From positions 1 through 35,881 of the forward strand of contig CATVTM010000013.1 in the NCBI GenBank assembly GCA_958346935.1: 35,881 nucleotides of DNA. Direction: 5' to 3'. Made by a program: the position numbers and the translations under genes. The stretch is from an uncultured Collinsella sp. (GTDB lineage Bacteria; Actinomycetota; Coriobacteriia; Coriobacteriales; Coriobacteriaceae). Each line of letters starts with the position of its first letter. Positions within the stretch are counted from its first letter, which is position 1. Below, one piece after another: positions 7,167 to 14,973 of the stretch. The notes beneath the pieces are model-generated. The model had not been told where the DNA came from and searched no databases. It saw only the letters and a program-made list of their open reading frames with translations.

Positions 7167-8615
7167 ATGGCAAATTACAAAAAGGTGGCAGAGCAGATTC
7201 TCTCCACTGTGGGCGGGGCGGAAAACGTGGCTTCGGTTACGCATTGCATGACGCGCCTGCGCTTCAACCTCAAGGATGAAAGCCTCTCGAATGATGAGAA
7301 GCTTGAGGACATCTCGTCTATCATCAGCGTCGTGCACGCCGGAGGGCAGGTGCAGCTGGTGGTCGGGCCCACGGTCGACAAGGTCTACGACGAGGTTTGT
7401 AAGCAGGGCGGATTCGAGGTCACGGTATCGATTGACGAGGAACTCGATGGCCCTCAGCTTAGCTGGAAGGAGCGCTTGGCGCCCAAGCACCTCTTCAATC
7501 AGCTGCTCGATGCCGTGAGCGGCGCTATCACCCCGATCCTTCCGATCTTTTGTGTCGCCGGTATCTTCAAGATGCTCGTTATTCTGTTTGGGCCCGAAGG
7601 CGCCGGTTTTATGTCCGAAACGAGCGACCTGTATCGGATCCTTTCCCTGGTGGGCGATGCGGCGTATTACTACTTCCCGGTGTTTGCCGCCTATAGCTCG
7701 GCTAAGAAGTTCAAAACGAGTCCTGTGCTGGCACTGCTCATCGCTGTTGTGATGATTTATCCCGACATGCTCGCTATTGTTGAGGACGGAAAGCCTTTCA
7801 GCGTCTTCGGCATCCCCATGCAGCTCGTCAACTACACCCAGGCTGTTCTTCCGGTCATCTTGATCACCTGGGCCCAGTCCTATGTTGAGCGCTTCTTTAA
7901 GAAGATCTCGCCTGATATGTTGCGCATTCTGATCGTACCCGTGGGTACGGTGCTCGTGATGTTGCCGGTCGCGCTGTGCCTCTGCGGCCCTGCCGTCCAA
8001 TTTGTCATGGGCCTTGTGGCCGATTTCATCATTTGGCTCGCCTCTGTTGCCGGTCCCGCTGCGACCGCGGTTATCGGCGCATTCTGGAATCTGATCATCG
8101 CCACCGGCATGCACGTGCCGATCTATACCGCCATATTGCCCGCCGCGCTCCAGAACGGTTACGACGCCATCTTATACCCCGGCACCGCGGTTGTAGCCTA
8201 CACCACGCTTGCCATCGCGCTCGCCTATGGCCTGCGCGCTAAGGACAAGGAGAGTCGAGCCACGGGCTGGAACTTGTTCATCACCTATGCCTTCGGTCGC
8301 GTGAGTGAGCCCATCATCTACGGCATCCTGTTTCGCGACAAGAAGGCTCTTGCCTGGAACATGATTGGTGGTGCTGTCGGTGGTCTGCTGGTAAGCCTTC
8401 TTCATGCCAACGTCTATATCTTCACTGGCGTTGGTTTCCCATGGATGAACGTGCTCATGTTTGCTCAGGATATCATCCCTGGCACCATCGGGTGTCTTGC
8501 TGGCGGTGCCGTGACGTTTGCGTTGGCGATGATTTTTGGATTTGAAGGACAGGAGAAGATGCCGTTGAAGTCCAAGAGCGGCGATTCTGAGGCCGTTGAA
8601 TCCGTCGAGGCATAA
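7167..8615 (+). CDS. PTS beta-glucoside-type EIIBC permease
   Basis: 482 residues. It imports and phosphorylates a beta-glucoside such as cellobiose, salicin or arbutin. The EIIB domain (about 1-90) has the phosphocysteine in THCMTRLRF. The EIIC domain (about 105-465) has some ten helices and the sugar-site motif GRVSEPIIYGILF. There is no EIIA domain at the C-terminus, so a EIIA from another locus, such as a glucose-type IIA, must supply phosphate. Two ATG codons adjoin (7164 and 7167); the second is better spaced from AAAGGAG. It is cotranscribed with licT and the phospho-glucosidase. The exact sugar is unknown. Confidence 0.9.
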   Translation: MANYKKVAEQILSTVGGAENVASVTHCMTRLRFNLKDESLSNDEKLEDISSIISVVHAGGQVQLVVGPTVDKVYDEVCKQGGFEVTVSIDEELDGPQLSWKERLAPKHLFNQLLDAVSGAITPILPIFCVAGIFKMLVILFGPEGAGFMSETSDLYRILSLVGDAAYYYFPVFAAYSSAKKFKTSPVLALLIAVVMIYPDMLAIVEDGKPFSVFGIPMQLVNYTQAVLPVILITWAQSYVERFFKKISPDMLRILIVPVGTVLVMLPVALCLCGPAVQFVMGLVADFIIWLASVAGPAATAVIGAFWNLIIATGMHVPIYTAILPAALQNGYDAILYPGTAVVAYTTLAIALAYGLRAKDKESRATGWNLFITYAFGRVSEPIIYGILFRDKKALAWNMIGGAVGGLLVSLLHANVYIFTGVGFPWMNVLMFAQDIIPGTIGCLAGGAVTFALAMIFGFEGQEKMPLKSKSGDSEAVESVEA

Positions 8616-8643
8616 GAGGCTACTACACAAATATGCTCCCCAG

Positions 8644-8678
8644 CCGTTGCGCGGTCCGACCCCTTGGCCGCGCAACGG
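8644..8678 (+). other. Intercistronic hairpin between EIIBC and phospho-glucosidase genes
   Basis: CCGTTGCGCGG pairs exactly with CCGCGCAACGG across a 13-base loop, with no T run after it. GTTGCGCGG occurs again just downstream (8688-8696). It could stabilise the upstream message or set the ratio of permease to enzyme. Confidence 0.45.
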
Positions 8679-8761
8679 TACTGTGCTGTTGCGCGGCACT
8701 TGCCGAGTCCGTTGCGTTCGACAGTGTGGGCCGGGAATTTGATAGAAAGGACGACACCATA

Positions 8762-10180
8762 ATGTTTAGAGAAGATTTTTTATGGGGCGGGGCTCTGGCT
8801 GCAAACCAGTGCGAGGGAGGATGGAACGAAGGCGGTCGCGGTTTAGCCAATTCCGACATGCTGCCGTTTGGCGATCAACGCATGGACGTCATGCGGGGAG
8901 ACCTTGATCCGCGTGCGTTGGCACCCGACAGCTTCTATCCCGCTCGCAAGGGCATTGATTTTTACCATAGGTACAAGCAGGATATTGAACTGTTTGCCCA
9001 GATGGGTTTTAAATGCCTGCGCTTATCAATCGCCTGGAGCCGCATTTTTCCCAAAGGAGACGAAGCCGAGCCCAATGAAGAAGGCCTTGCCTTTTACGAG
9101 GATGTTTTTAGGACGTGTCGCGCGCATGACATTGAGCCTTTGGTGACGCTCAACCACTATGATGTCCCCATGCATCTCGTCGATGCGTATGGCGGATGGC
9201 GCGATCGCAGGTTGGTCGACCTGTTCGAGCGATATTCGCGTACCGTGTTCGAGCGCTATCGGGGATTGGTCAATTATTGGCTGACCTTTAACGAGATCAA
9301 CATCATGACGCAGGCGTGCTTTATGGCGGCGGGGATCATCTTCGAGCAAGGGGAGAATCGCTATGCAACGGTTCACACGGCCGTGCACCATGTATTGGTT
9401 GCGAGCGCCCGTGCGGTCGGGGCGTGTCATGAACTGTGCCCTGGGGCGAAGATCGGTTGCATGCTCAACGCAGGTGTCTTCTATCCGGCTACATGTGATC
9501 CGGACGATGTGCTGGCTGCGCAGGCTGAGAATCGCAGCCATTACATGTTTACCGACGTCCAGGTGCGCGGTGCGTACCCGAGCTATGTTCTCAAGGAATA
9601 CGCCCGCCATGGTTTTGAGGTGCCCTATCGGGATGATGACCGCGAAGTACTGGCTGCAAACCTGGTCGATTTCGTCTCGTTTTCGTATTACTCGACGCGC
9701 GTCGCAAAAGCGCATGCGGAAGGTCAGTTCGATTCGAACCTTCTTCGCTCGGCGCCTAATCCGTATCTAAAACAGGAGCCTTGGGGGAGGTTTATCGACC
9801 CCAAAGGGCTGCGCGTCACCATGAATGAAATCTGGGATCGCTATCAAAAGCCGCTGTTCATCGTCGAAAACGGTTTGGGTGCTCCTGATGTGCCGGAAGA
9901 TTCGGGTGAAATAGAAGACGACTATCGAGTTGAATACCTGCGGGCCCACATCGAGGCGATGAGGGAGACCGTCGAGCTCGACGGGGTGGAACTCATGGGA
10001 TATACCTGTTGGGGCCCGATCGATTTGGTTTCGGTCGCCACAGGACAGATGCGTAAGCGCTACGGGTTTATCTATGTCGATCGAGACGATAGCGGTGCGG
10101 GCTCGTTTGAGAGACGTAAAAAGAAAAGCTTCGAATGGTACCGACGCGTAATAGCAAGCAATGGCGAAGACCTTGCGTAA
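8762..10180 (+). CDS. 6-phospho-beta-glucosidase, GH1 family
   Basis: 472 residues. It hydrolyses the phosphorylated beta-glucoside delivered by the PTS into glucose 6-phosphate and aglycone or glucose. The GH1 acid/base is Glu 178 in TFNEIN and the nucleophile is Glu 369 in FIVENGLG. The segment ATGQMRKRYGFIYVD near the C-terminus matches the phosphate-binding loop of 6-phospho enzymes. The start at 8762 follows GAAAGGA; the longer open frame upstream covers the intercistronic hairpin and lacks homology. It is the third gene of the licT operon. The gene at 19606-21036 is a close paralogue. Confidence 0.93.
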   Translation: MFREDFLWGGALAANQCEGGWNEGGRGLANSDMLPFGDQRMDVMRGDLDPRALAPDSFYPARKGIDFYHRYKQDIELFAQMGFKCLRLSIAWSRIFPKGDEAEPNEEGLAFYEDVFRTCRAHDIEPLVTLNHYDVPMHLVDAYGGWRDRRLVDLFERYSRTVFERYRGLVNYWLTFNEINIMTQACFMAAGIIFEQGENRYATVHTAVHHVLVASARAVGACHELCPGAKIGCMLNAGVFYPATCDPDDVLAAQAENRSHYMFTDVQVRGAYPSYVLKEYARHGFEVPYRDDDREVLAANLVDFVSFSYYSTRVAKAHAEGQFDSNLLRSAPNPYLKQEPWGRFIDPKGLRVTMNEIWDRYQKPLFIVENGLGAPDVPEDSGEIEDDYRVEYLRAHIEAMRETVELDGVELMGYTCWGPIDLVSVATGQMRKRYGFIYVDRDDSGAGSFERRKKKSFEWYRRVIASNGEDLA

Positions 10181-10233
10181 TAACGTTAAGATGGACAAAT
10201 GCGCCCGTTGGGGGAATAGTCGTGCCACTTCGC

Positions 10234-10260
10234 TTGACAACAGGCTAAACTAGCTAATAA
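10234..10260 (+). promoter_or_regulatory. Candidate promoter of the LacI-type gene
   Basis: A perfect -35 TTGACA (10234-10239) is followed after 15 bases by TAATAA (10255-10260). The spacing is short, so the -10 assignment is unsure. The palindrome at 10258-10279 overlaps its 3' end. Confidence 0.4.
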
Positions 10261-10279
10261 ACATTTACTATTCTGTTTA
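10258..10279. promoter_or_regulatory. Candidate operator for autoregulation by the LacI protein
   Basis: TAAACA, ten bases, TGTTTA, just downstream of the promoter. It contains AAACATTTACT, which recurs as AAACATTTAGT at 11561-11571 before the isomerase operon. This supports one regulator acting at both places. Confidence 0.5.
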
Positions 10280-10362
10280 GATTGAATTTGCGGTCGTTTA
10301 GTTGCCGAGCCACGGGGCGGTCAAGCCACGATGCTCGGCCGCGACCGATGCTAGGGGGAACG

Positions 10363-11373
10363 ATGGCTAAAGCAAGCGTCCGCGAGATCAGCCGCATTAC
10401 CGGCTTTTCGCCCGCAACCGTGTCCAACGCGCTCAACCGCAAGCGCAGCGTGAGCGAGGAGACCGCCAAGGTCATCCTGGAGTGCGCGCAGTCGCTTGGC
10501 TATCAGCAGTCGACGCAGCTCGAGAGCATCCAGTTTGTGCTTGCGCGCAAGACGGGCGCCATCCTGGACGAGAGCACCTTCCATCCCGCGGTCATCGAGG
10601 GCGTGGAGCGCCAGGCGCGTCGCCACGGCATGAGCACGAGCTTTGTCTCGCTCGACTTTAGCGACCTGGACGCCGTGCGCCCGCAGGTCGAGGGCCTGAT
10701 CGCCGACCCGTCGGCCGCCATCGTGCTGATGGGTACCGAGCTGGGCGAGGAGGACTACGCCCTGTTCGCCGACGCTGCCGCCCACCTGATTGTGCTCGAC
10801 GGCTGGAGCGATCGCCAGTACTTCGATGCCGTAGTCATCGCCAACACCGATTCGGTGCTGCGTGCCGTGGATTACCTTATCGAGAAAGGCCACAGGCAAA
10901 TCGGCTATCTGGCGGGCGACCTTCGGATCCGCAACTTTAAGGACCGCGAGCGCGGCTATCGCCAAGCGCTTGAGGACGCGGATCTTGAGGCCAACCCGGC
11001 ATGGCACGTCACGCTGGGTACCACGCTCGAGGGCGCTTATCACGACATGGGCGTGTGGCTCGACAACGTCTCGCGCGACGATCTGCCGACGGCTTTCTTT
11101 GCCGAGAACGACGTGCTCGCCGTGGGCGCCATGCGCGCGTTCAACGAGCACGGTATTCGCGTGCCCGAGGATGTCTCGATCATCGGCTTTGACGACCTGT
11201 CTTTGGGCGCCTTCTCCAACCCGCCGCTCACCACGGTGCATGTTCCCAAGCACGAGGTGGGCGAGATCGCGGTGCGTCGCCTGGTGGGCAACATCCGCAA
11301 CCCCAAGAGCTATACCTGCAAGACGGCCGTGTCGACCTATTTTGTCGAGCGCCAAAGCGTGCGTGAGATCTAG
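10363..11373 (+). CDS. LacI-family transcriptional regulator
   Basis: 336 residues. The helix-turn-helix and hinge helix lie in residues 1-50 (VREISRITGFSPATVSNALNRK). A periplasmic-binding-protein-like sugar sensor domain follows, ending with GFDDLSLGAFSNPPLTTV, typical of the family. It is a soluble, DNA-binding repressor or activator responding to a sugar or sugar phosphate. The start at 10363 follows AGGGGGA. It has its own terminator, and the next gene starts behind palindromes resembling one in its own promoter, so control of the isomerase-transketolase-kinase operon is the likeliest role. Control of the upstream beta-glucoside operon is less likely because that operon has its own antiterminator. 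Confidence 0.9.
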   Translation: MAKASVREISRITGFSPATVSNALNRKRSVSEETAKVILECAQSLGYQQSTQLESIQFVLARKTGAILDESTFHPAVIEGVERQARRHGMSTSFVSLDFSDLDAVRPQVEGLIADPSAAIVLMGTELGEEDYALFADAAAHLIVLDGWSDRQYFDAVVIANTDSVLRAVDYLIEKGHRQIGYLAGDLRIRNFKDRERGYRQALEDADLEANPAWHVTLGTTLEGAYHDMGVWLDNVSRDDLPTAFFAENDVLAVGAMRAFNEHGIRVPEDVSIIGFDDLSLGAFSNPPLTTVHVPKHEVGEIAVRRLVGNIRNPKSYTCKTAVSTYFVERQSVREI

Positions 11374-11440
11374 GCTGAACGGCGCCCGTTCGCAATAGAT
11401 GCGGACATGCCGCGGGCGGATACATAGAGCATCACAGATG

Positions 11441-11465
11441 GAGGGCCCTTCGGGGCCCTCTTTTT
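11441..11465 (+). terminator. Intrinsic terminator of the LacI gene
   Basis: GAGGGCCC, TTCG tetraloop, GGGCCCTC, then five T. A textbook stem directly before the next promoter region. Confidence 0.9.
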
Positions 11466-11474
11466 GTTCCCCTT

Positions 11475-11497
11475 GTATGTTCAGTTTGTTTACATAC
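11475..11497. promoter_or_regulatory. Candidate LacI operator, distal site
   Basis: GTATGT and ACATAC form the ends of a 23-base palindrome-like site. Its left half GTATGTTCAG is repeated in reverse complement at 11604-11613, about 130 bases away, an arrangement compatible with looping between two bound regulators. Confidence 0.5.
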
Positions 11498-11560
11498 CGT
11501 TTAGGCTGATTTCTCTACCGCTTACGGGTATTTCGCGTTACACTTCTAAACAAAAGAGTA

Positions 11561-11613
11561 AAACATTTAGTAAACAGAACAAAACGAAACACGCGTCTGT
11601 TTACTGAACATAC
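11561..11613. promoter_or_regulatory. Candidate LacI operator, proximal site before the isomerase gene
   Basis: AGTAAACAGA (11569-11578) and TCTGTTTACT (11596-11605) are exact inverted repeats. AAACATTTAGT overlaps the first and CTGAACATAC (11604-11613) the second. The site ends 18 bases before the start codon, so binding could block initiation. A possible -10 TACACT is at 11539-11544; I could not find a matching -35. Confidence 0.5.
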
Positions 11614-11631
11614 AACTAGGGGAGGACGTAC

Positions 11632-13032
11632 ATGGATAAGATTAAGCTCGGCTTTGTGCCCACGCGCCGCAGCATCTTTAGCGCGCCGGACGCGCTTAAG
11701 TATCGCGGCCTGACGGCTGACCGCCTGCGCGAGATCGGTGTCGACATCGTGGACATCGACGACATTAACGACGAGGGCCTGCTCTTTGACGACAGCCATA
11801 TCGAGCCTATCGTCAAGAAGTTCCGCGCCGAAGGCGTCGACGGCATCATGCTGTGCCACGCTAACTTTGGCACCGAGTACGTTTGCGCCCGTCTTGCCCG
11901 CGAGCTCGGTCTGCCTGTGCTGCTGTGGGGTCCGCGTGACGAGCGTCCCGAGCCCGATGGCACCCGCCTGCGCGATAGCCAGTGCGGCCTGTTCGCCACC
12001 GGCAAGGTTCTGCGCCGCTTCCAGGTTCCCTTTACCTATATGACCAACTGCCGCCTGACTGACCCCGAGTTCGAGCGCGGCGTCTGGGACTTTTTGGCCG
12101 TATGCAATGTGGTCAAGACCTTCAAGCACACTCGCATCCTGCAGATGGCGACCCGTCCATTCGACTTCTGGTCCACCATGTGCAACGAGGGCGAGCTGCT
12201 CGAGAAGTTCAATATTCAGCTTTCGCCCATCCCCATGACCGAACTCGTTCAGGCTGTGCACGACGCTCAGGCCGACGAGCAGGCCATGGCCGCCATGCTC
12301 GACCACATTTGTCACAGCTTTGAGATCTGCATACCCGAGGACAAGGTCCCCGCGGTCGCAGGGCTCGCCATCGCTATGAAGCGCCTGGTCGAGAAGTACG
12401 GCTGCAACGCCGGCGCCATCCAGTGCTGGAACGCCCTGCAGGACGAGCTGGGCATTATGCCCTGCGCCGCCAACGCCATCCTCAACGAGATGGGCATTCC
12501 CATCGTATGCGAGACCGATATCCACGGCGCCATCACCGCGCTGATGGTCGAGGCCGCCGATCTTGGCCGTCACCGCGGCATGTTCGCCGACTGGACCGTC
12601 CGCCATCCCGACAACGAGAACGGCGAGCTGTTGCAGCACTGCGGCCCCTGGCCCTGCAGCTGCGCGGCCGTCAAGCCCAAGCTCACCTATCCGCTGGCCT
12701 TCGATCACCCCGGCGCGCTGACGGCCGAGGCCAAGCACGGCGACCTCACCCTTGCCCGCTTTGACGGCGACAACGGCGAGTACTCGCTGCTGCTGGGCAA
12801 TGCCCGCGGCATCGACGGCCCGGCCGGTATGGGCACCTACCTGTGGGTCGAGGTCGAGAACCTCAAGCGCCTCGAGGCAAAGATCGTCGAGGGCCCCTAC
12901 ATCCACCACTGCGTGGCCATCCACGCCAACGTGGTGCCGGTGCTCTACGAGGCATGCAAGTACATCGGCATCCAGCCCGACCTGTACGACCCCATCGAAG
13001 AAGACGTCAAAGCCTACCTGCGAGGAGAGTAG
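11632..13032 (+). CDS. L-fucose/L-arabinose isomerase-like sugar isomerase
   Basis: 466 residues, soluble. The sequence fits the family of L-fucose isomerase-related proteins (COG2407-like): an N-terminal alpha/beta domain (VPTRRSIFS, then IMLCHANFGTEYVCARLAREL), a central CNAGAIQCWNALQ and CETDIHGAI region, and a C-terminal barrel with GPWPCSCAAVK. Such enzymes interconvert an aldose and a ketose using Mn2+; I did not assign metal ligands residue by residue. The start at 11632 follows GGGGAGGA. It is the first gene of a four-gene operon with a two-subunit transketolase and an FGGY kinase. The set implies aldose to ketose, phosphorylation, then transketolase cleavage. D-apiose is one candidate substrate; a pentose or sulfoquinovose-like sugar are others. 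Confidence 0.75.
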   Translation: MDKIKLGFVPTRRSIFSAPDALKYRGLTADRLREIGVDIVDIDDINDEGLLFDDSHIEPIVKKFRAEGVDGIMLCHANFGTEYVCARLARELGLPVLLWGPRDERPEPDGTRLRDSQCGLFATGKVLRRFQVPFTYMTNCRLTDPEFERGVWDFLAVCNVVKTFKHTRILQMATRPFDFWSTMCNEGELLEKFNIQLSPIPMTELVQAVHDAQADEQAMAAMLDHICHSFEICIPEDKVPAVAGLAIAMKRLVEKYGCNAGAIQCWNALQDELGIMPCAANAILNEMGIPIVCETDIHGAITALMVEAADLGRHRGMFADWTVRHPDNENGELLQHCGPWPCSCAAVKPKLTYPLAFDHPGALTAEAKHGDLTLARFDGDNGEYSLLLGNARGIDGPAGMGTYLWVEVENLKRLEAKIVEGPYIHHCVAIHANVVPVLYEACKYIGIQPDLYDPIEEDVKAYLRGE

Positions 13033-13034
13033 AA

Positions 13035-13871
13035 ATGGCAACTATCGAAGAGCTTGAGTCCCTGCGCTGGGACCTCCGCCGCGATTGCGTCGACATCATC
13101 ATGGCCGGCGCCGGCGGCCACATCGGCGGCGACATGTCGGTGATCGACGCCCTCATGACCCTCTACGCCAACCATCTGAACATTTCGCCCGAGACCGTCG
13201 ACGATCCCAACCGCGATCGCTTCGTGCTCTCCAAGGGCCACGCCATGGAGGCCTACTACGCGGTGCTGTGTCACGAGGGCTACCTGGACCTCGACGACGT
13301 CAAGGCCCGCTTCTCCAAGTTCGGCAGCCCCTACATCGGCCATCCCAACAACAAGCTCAAGGGCATCGAGATGAACTCGGGTTCGCTGGGCCATGGCCTG
13401 CCCGTGGCCGTCGGCATGGCGCTTGCCGGCAAGATGGACGGCCGCGACTACCGCGTCTACACCATCATGGGCGACGGCGAGCTTGCCGAGGGCTCGGTCT
13501 GGGAAGGCGCCATGAGCGGCGGCAACTACCAGCTCGATAACCTGTGCGCGCTCGTGGACCGTAACCGCCTGCAGATTAGCGGCAGCACCGAGGACGTCAT
13601 GAAGCAGGATTCGCAGGAGGAGCGCTGGGCCGCCTTCGGCTGGAACGTGCTCTCCATTCCGGGCAACGACGTTCGAGCTATCGACGCCGCGCTGACGCTT
13701 GCGGCAGAGACCAGCGGAAAGCCCACGGTCATCATTCTCAACACGGTGAAGGGCTATGGCTCGCCCGTCATGGAGGACAAGGCCGCCTGGCATCACCACC
13801 TGCCCAACGATGAGGAATATGCCCAGATCATCGCCGATTTCGCTGCTCATAAGGAGGCCATCAATGGCTAA
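13035..13871 (+). CDS. Transketolase, N-terminal (thiamine diphosphate-binding) subunit
   Basis: 278 residues, the length of a split transketolase A subunit. The diphosphate motif starts at GDGELAEGSVWEGAM (146-160) and ends at Asn 177 (LVDRN). SKGHA (67-71), IGHPN and GSLGHGLPVAVGMA are also typical. It needs the partner encoded next to form the active site, transferring a two-carbon unit from a ketose phosphate to an aldose phosphate. The ATG is two bases after the isomerase stop, and its end overlaps the next gene by eight bases, so the three are translationally coupled. Its place in a sugar-specific operon suggests a dedicated transketolase rather than the housekeeping one. Confidence 0.92.
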   Translation: MATIEELESLRWDLRRDCVDIIMAGAGGHIGGDMSVIDALMTLYANHLNISPETVDDPNRDRFVLSKGHAMEAYYAVLCHEGYLDLDDVKARFSKFGSPYIGHPNNKLKGIEMNSGSLGHGLPVAVGMALAGKMDGRDYRVYTIMGDGELAEGSVWEGAMSGGNYQLDNLCALVDRNRLQISGSTEDVMKQDSQEERWAAFGWNVLSIPGNDVRAIDAALTLAAETSGKPTVIILNTVKGYGSPVMEDKAAWHHHLPNDEEYAQIIADFAAHKEAING

Positions 13872-14802
13872 CAAGATCGCCAACCGCAAGGTTATCTGCG
13901 ACACGCTGCTCGAGGCCGCCGAGACCGATAAGGACATCGTCGTCCTGTGCTCCGACTCCCGCGGCTCCGCATCGCTCACGCCGTTCTTCGATCAGTATCC
14001 CCAGCAGTCCGTCGAAGTCGGCATCGCCGAGCAGGACCTGGTGAGTATTGCCGCCGGCATGGCTTCGTGCGGCAAGAAGGCCTGGGCCGCCTCGCCGGCG
14101 TCCTTTGTGACCACGCGCTCGTATGAGCAGTGCAAGGTCGACGTCTCGTACTCCAACACCAACGTCAAGCTCATCGGCATCTCGGGCGGCGTGTCCTACG
14201 GCGCCCTGGGTATGAGCCACCACTCTGCGCAGGATATCGCCGCCATGAGCGCGATTCCCAACATGCGCGTGTATCTGCCGAGCGACCGCTTCCAGACCGC
14301 CGAGCTCGTGCGTGCCCTGGTCGCCGACAGTAAGCCCGCCTACATCCGCGTGGGCCGCAACCCGGTCGAGGACGTGTACACCGAGGAAGAGTGCCCGTTC
14401 GAGATGGATCGCGCCACCTGGGTGCGCCGCGGTACCGATGTGACGATCGTGGCCACCGGCGAGATGGTCCGCCACGCCGTGGACGCCGCCGATCTGCTGG
14501 CCGAGCAGGGCATCTCGGCAACGGTGCTCGACATGTACTGCGTCAAGCCGCTCGACGCCGAGGCCGTGATTGAGGCCGCCGGGGCCACGCGCGCCGTCGT
14601 GACCGTCGAGGAGCACAGCCCCTTCGGTGGCCTGGGTTCCATGGTCGCGCAGGTCGTGGGCGAGCATTGCCCGCGTCCGGTCAAGTGCCTGAGCCTGCCC
14701 GACGCGCCGGTCATTACCGGCACCTCGCCCGAGGTCTTCGCGCACTACGGCCTCACCGGCGAAGGAATCGCCAAGACCGTTGCCGAGTTCCTCGGCAACT
14801 AG
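13864..14802 (+). CDS. Transketolase, C-terminal subunit
   Basis: 312 residues, containing the Pyr domain and the transketolase C-terminal domain. The catalytic Glu that activates thiamine is Glu 56 in VGIAEQD. SYGALGMSHHSAQDIA and VLDMYCVKPLD are family features. It pairs with the preceding subunit to complete the enzyme. The ATG at 13864 lies within the last codons of the upstream gene, behind AAGGAGG. A 171-base gap with a long palindrome separates it from the kinase gene. Confidence 0.92.
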   Translation: MANKIANRKVICDTLLEAAETDKDIVVLCSDSRGSASLTPFFDQYPQQSVEVGIAEQDLVSIAAGMASCGKKAWAASPASFVTTRSYEQCKVDVSYSNTNVKLIGISGGVSYGALGMSHHSAQDIAAMSAIPNMRVYLPSDRFQTAELVRALVADSKPAYIRVGRNPVEDVYTEEECPFEMDRATWVRRGTDVTIVATGEMVRHAVDAADLLAEQGISATVLDMYCVKPLDAEAVIEAAGATRAVVTVEEHSPFGGLGSMVAQVVGEHCPRPVKCLSLPDAPVITGTSPEVFAHYGLTGEGIAKTVAEFLGN

Positions 14803-14822
14803 TAGACACAGACGCTGCGCGG

Positions 14823-14915
14823 CCGCCAAGCACCGCACCTTGCCGTTCAAACCGTCGCTTGCGTACACAAAGTACGCGGCGCTCCTCTTTCACGGCAATC
14901 TGCGGCACTTGGCGG
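14823..14915. repeat. Long imperfect palindrome, copy 1 of a two-copy family
   Basis: The outer stem CCGCCAAG/CTTGGCGG, then CCGCA/TGCGG, TTGCCGT/ACGGCAA and an inner GCGTAC/GTACGC fold this 93-base stretch on itself. A second copy at 21041-21130 keeps the core words (CGTCGCTTGCGTAC, AAGTACGCGGCGCTCCTC, CAATCTGCGGCAC) but has different outer stems that still pair. It lies within the operon, between transketolase and kinase genes, and has no T run. Confidence 0.65.
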
Positions 14916-14973
14916 TCGCTCGCTCCTTGTCCGCCAGGCTGTCTTTGCTTTGGCGGAAGGAATGGGAGAGTAC

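Noticed and set aside
11632..14802. Sulfoquinovose sulfo-transketolase pathway
   Set aside because: That pathway also uses an isomerase and a split transketolase, but the kinase here has no role in it and no sulfoacetaldehyde or sulfo-sugar gene is visible.
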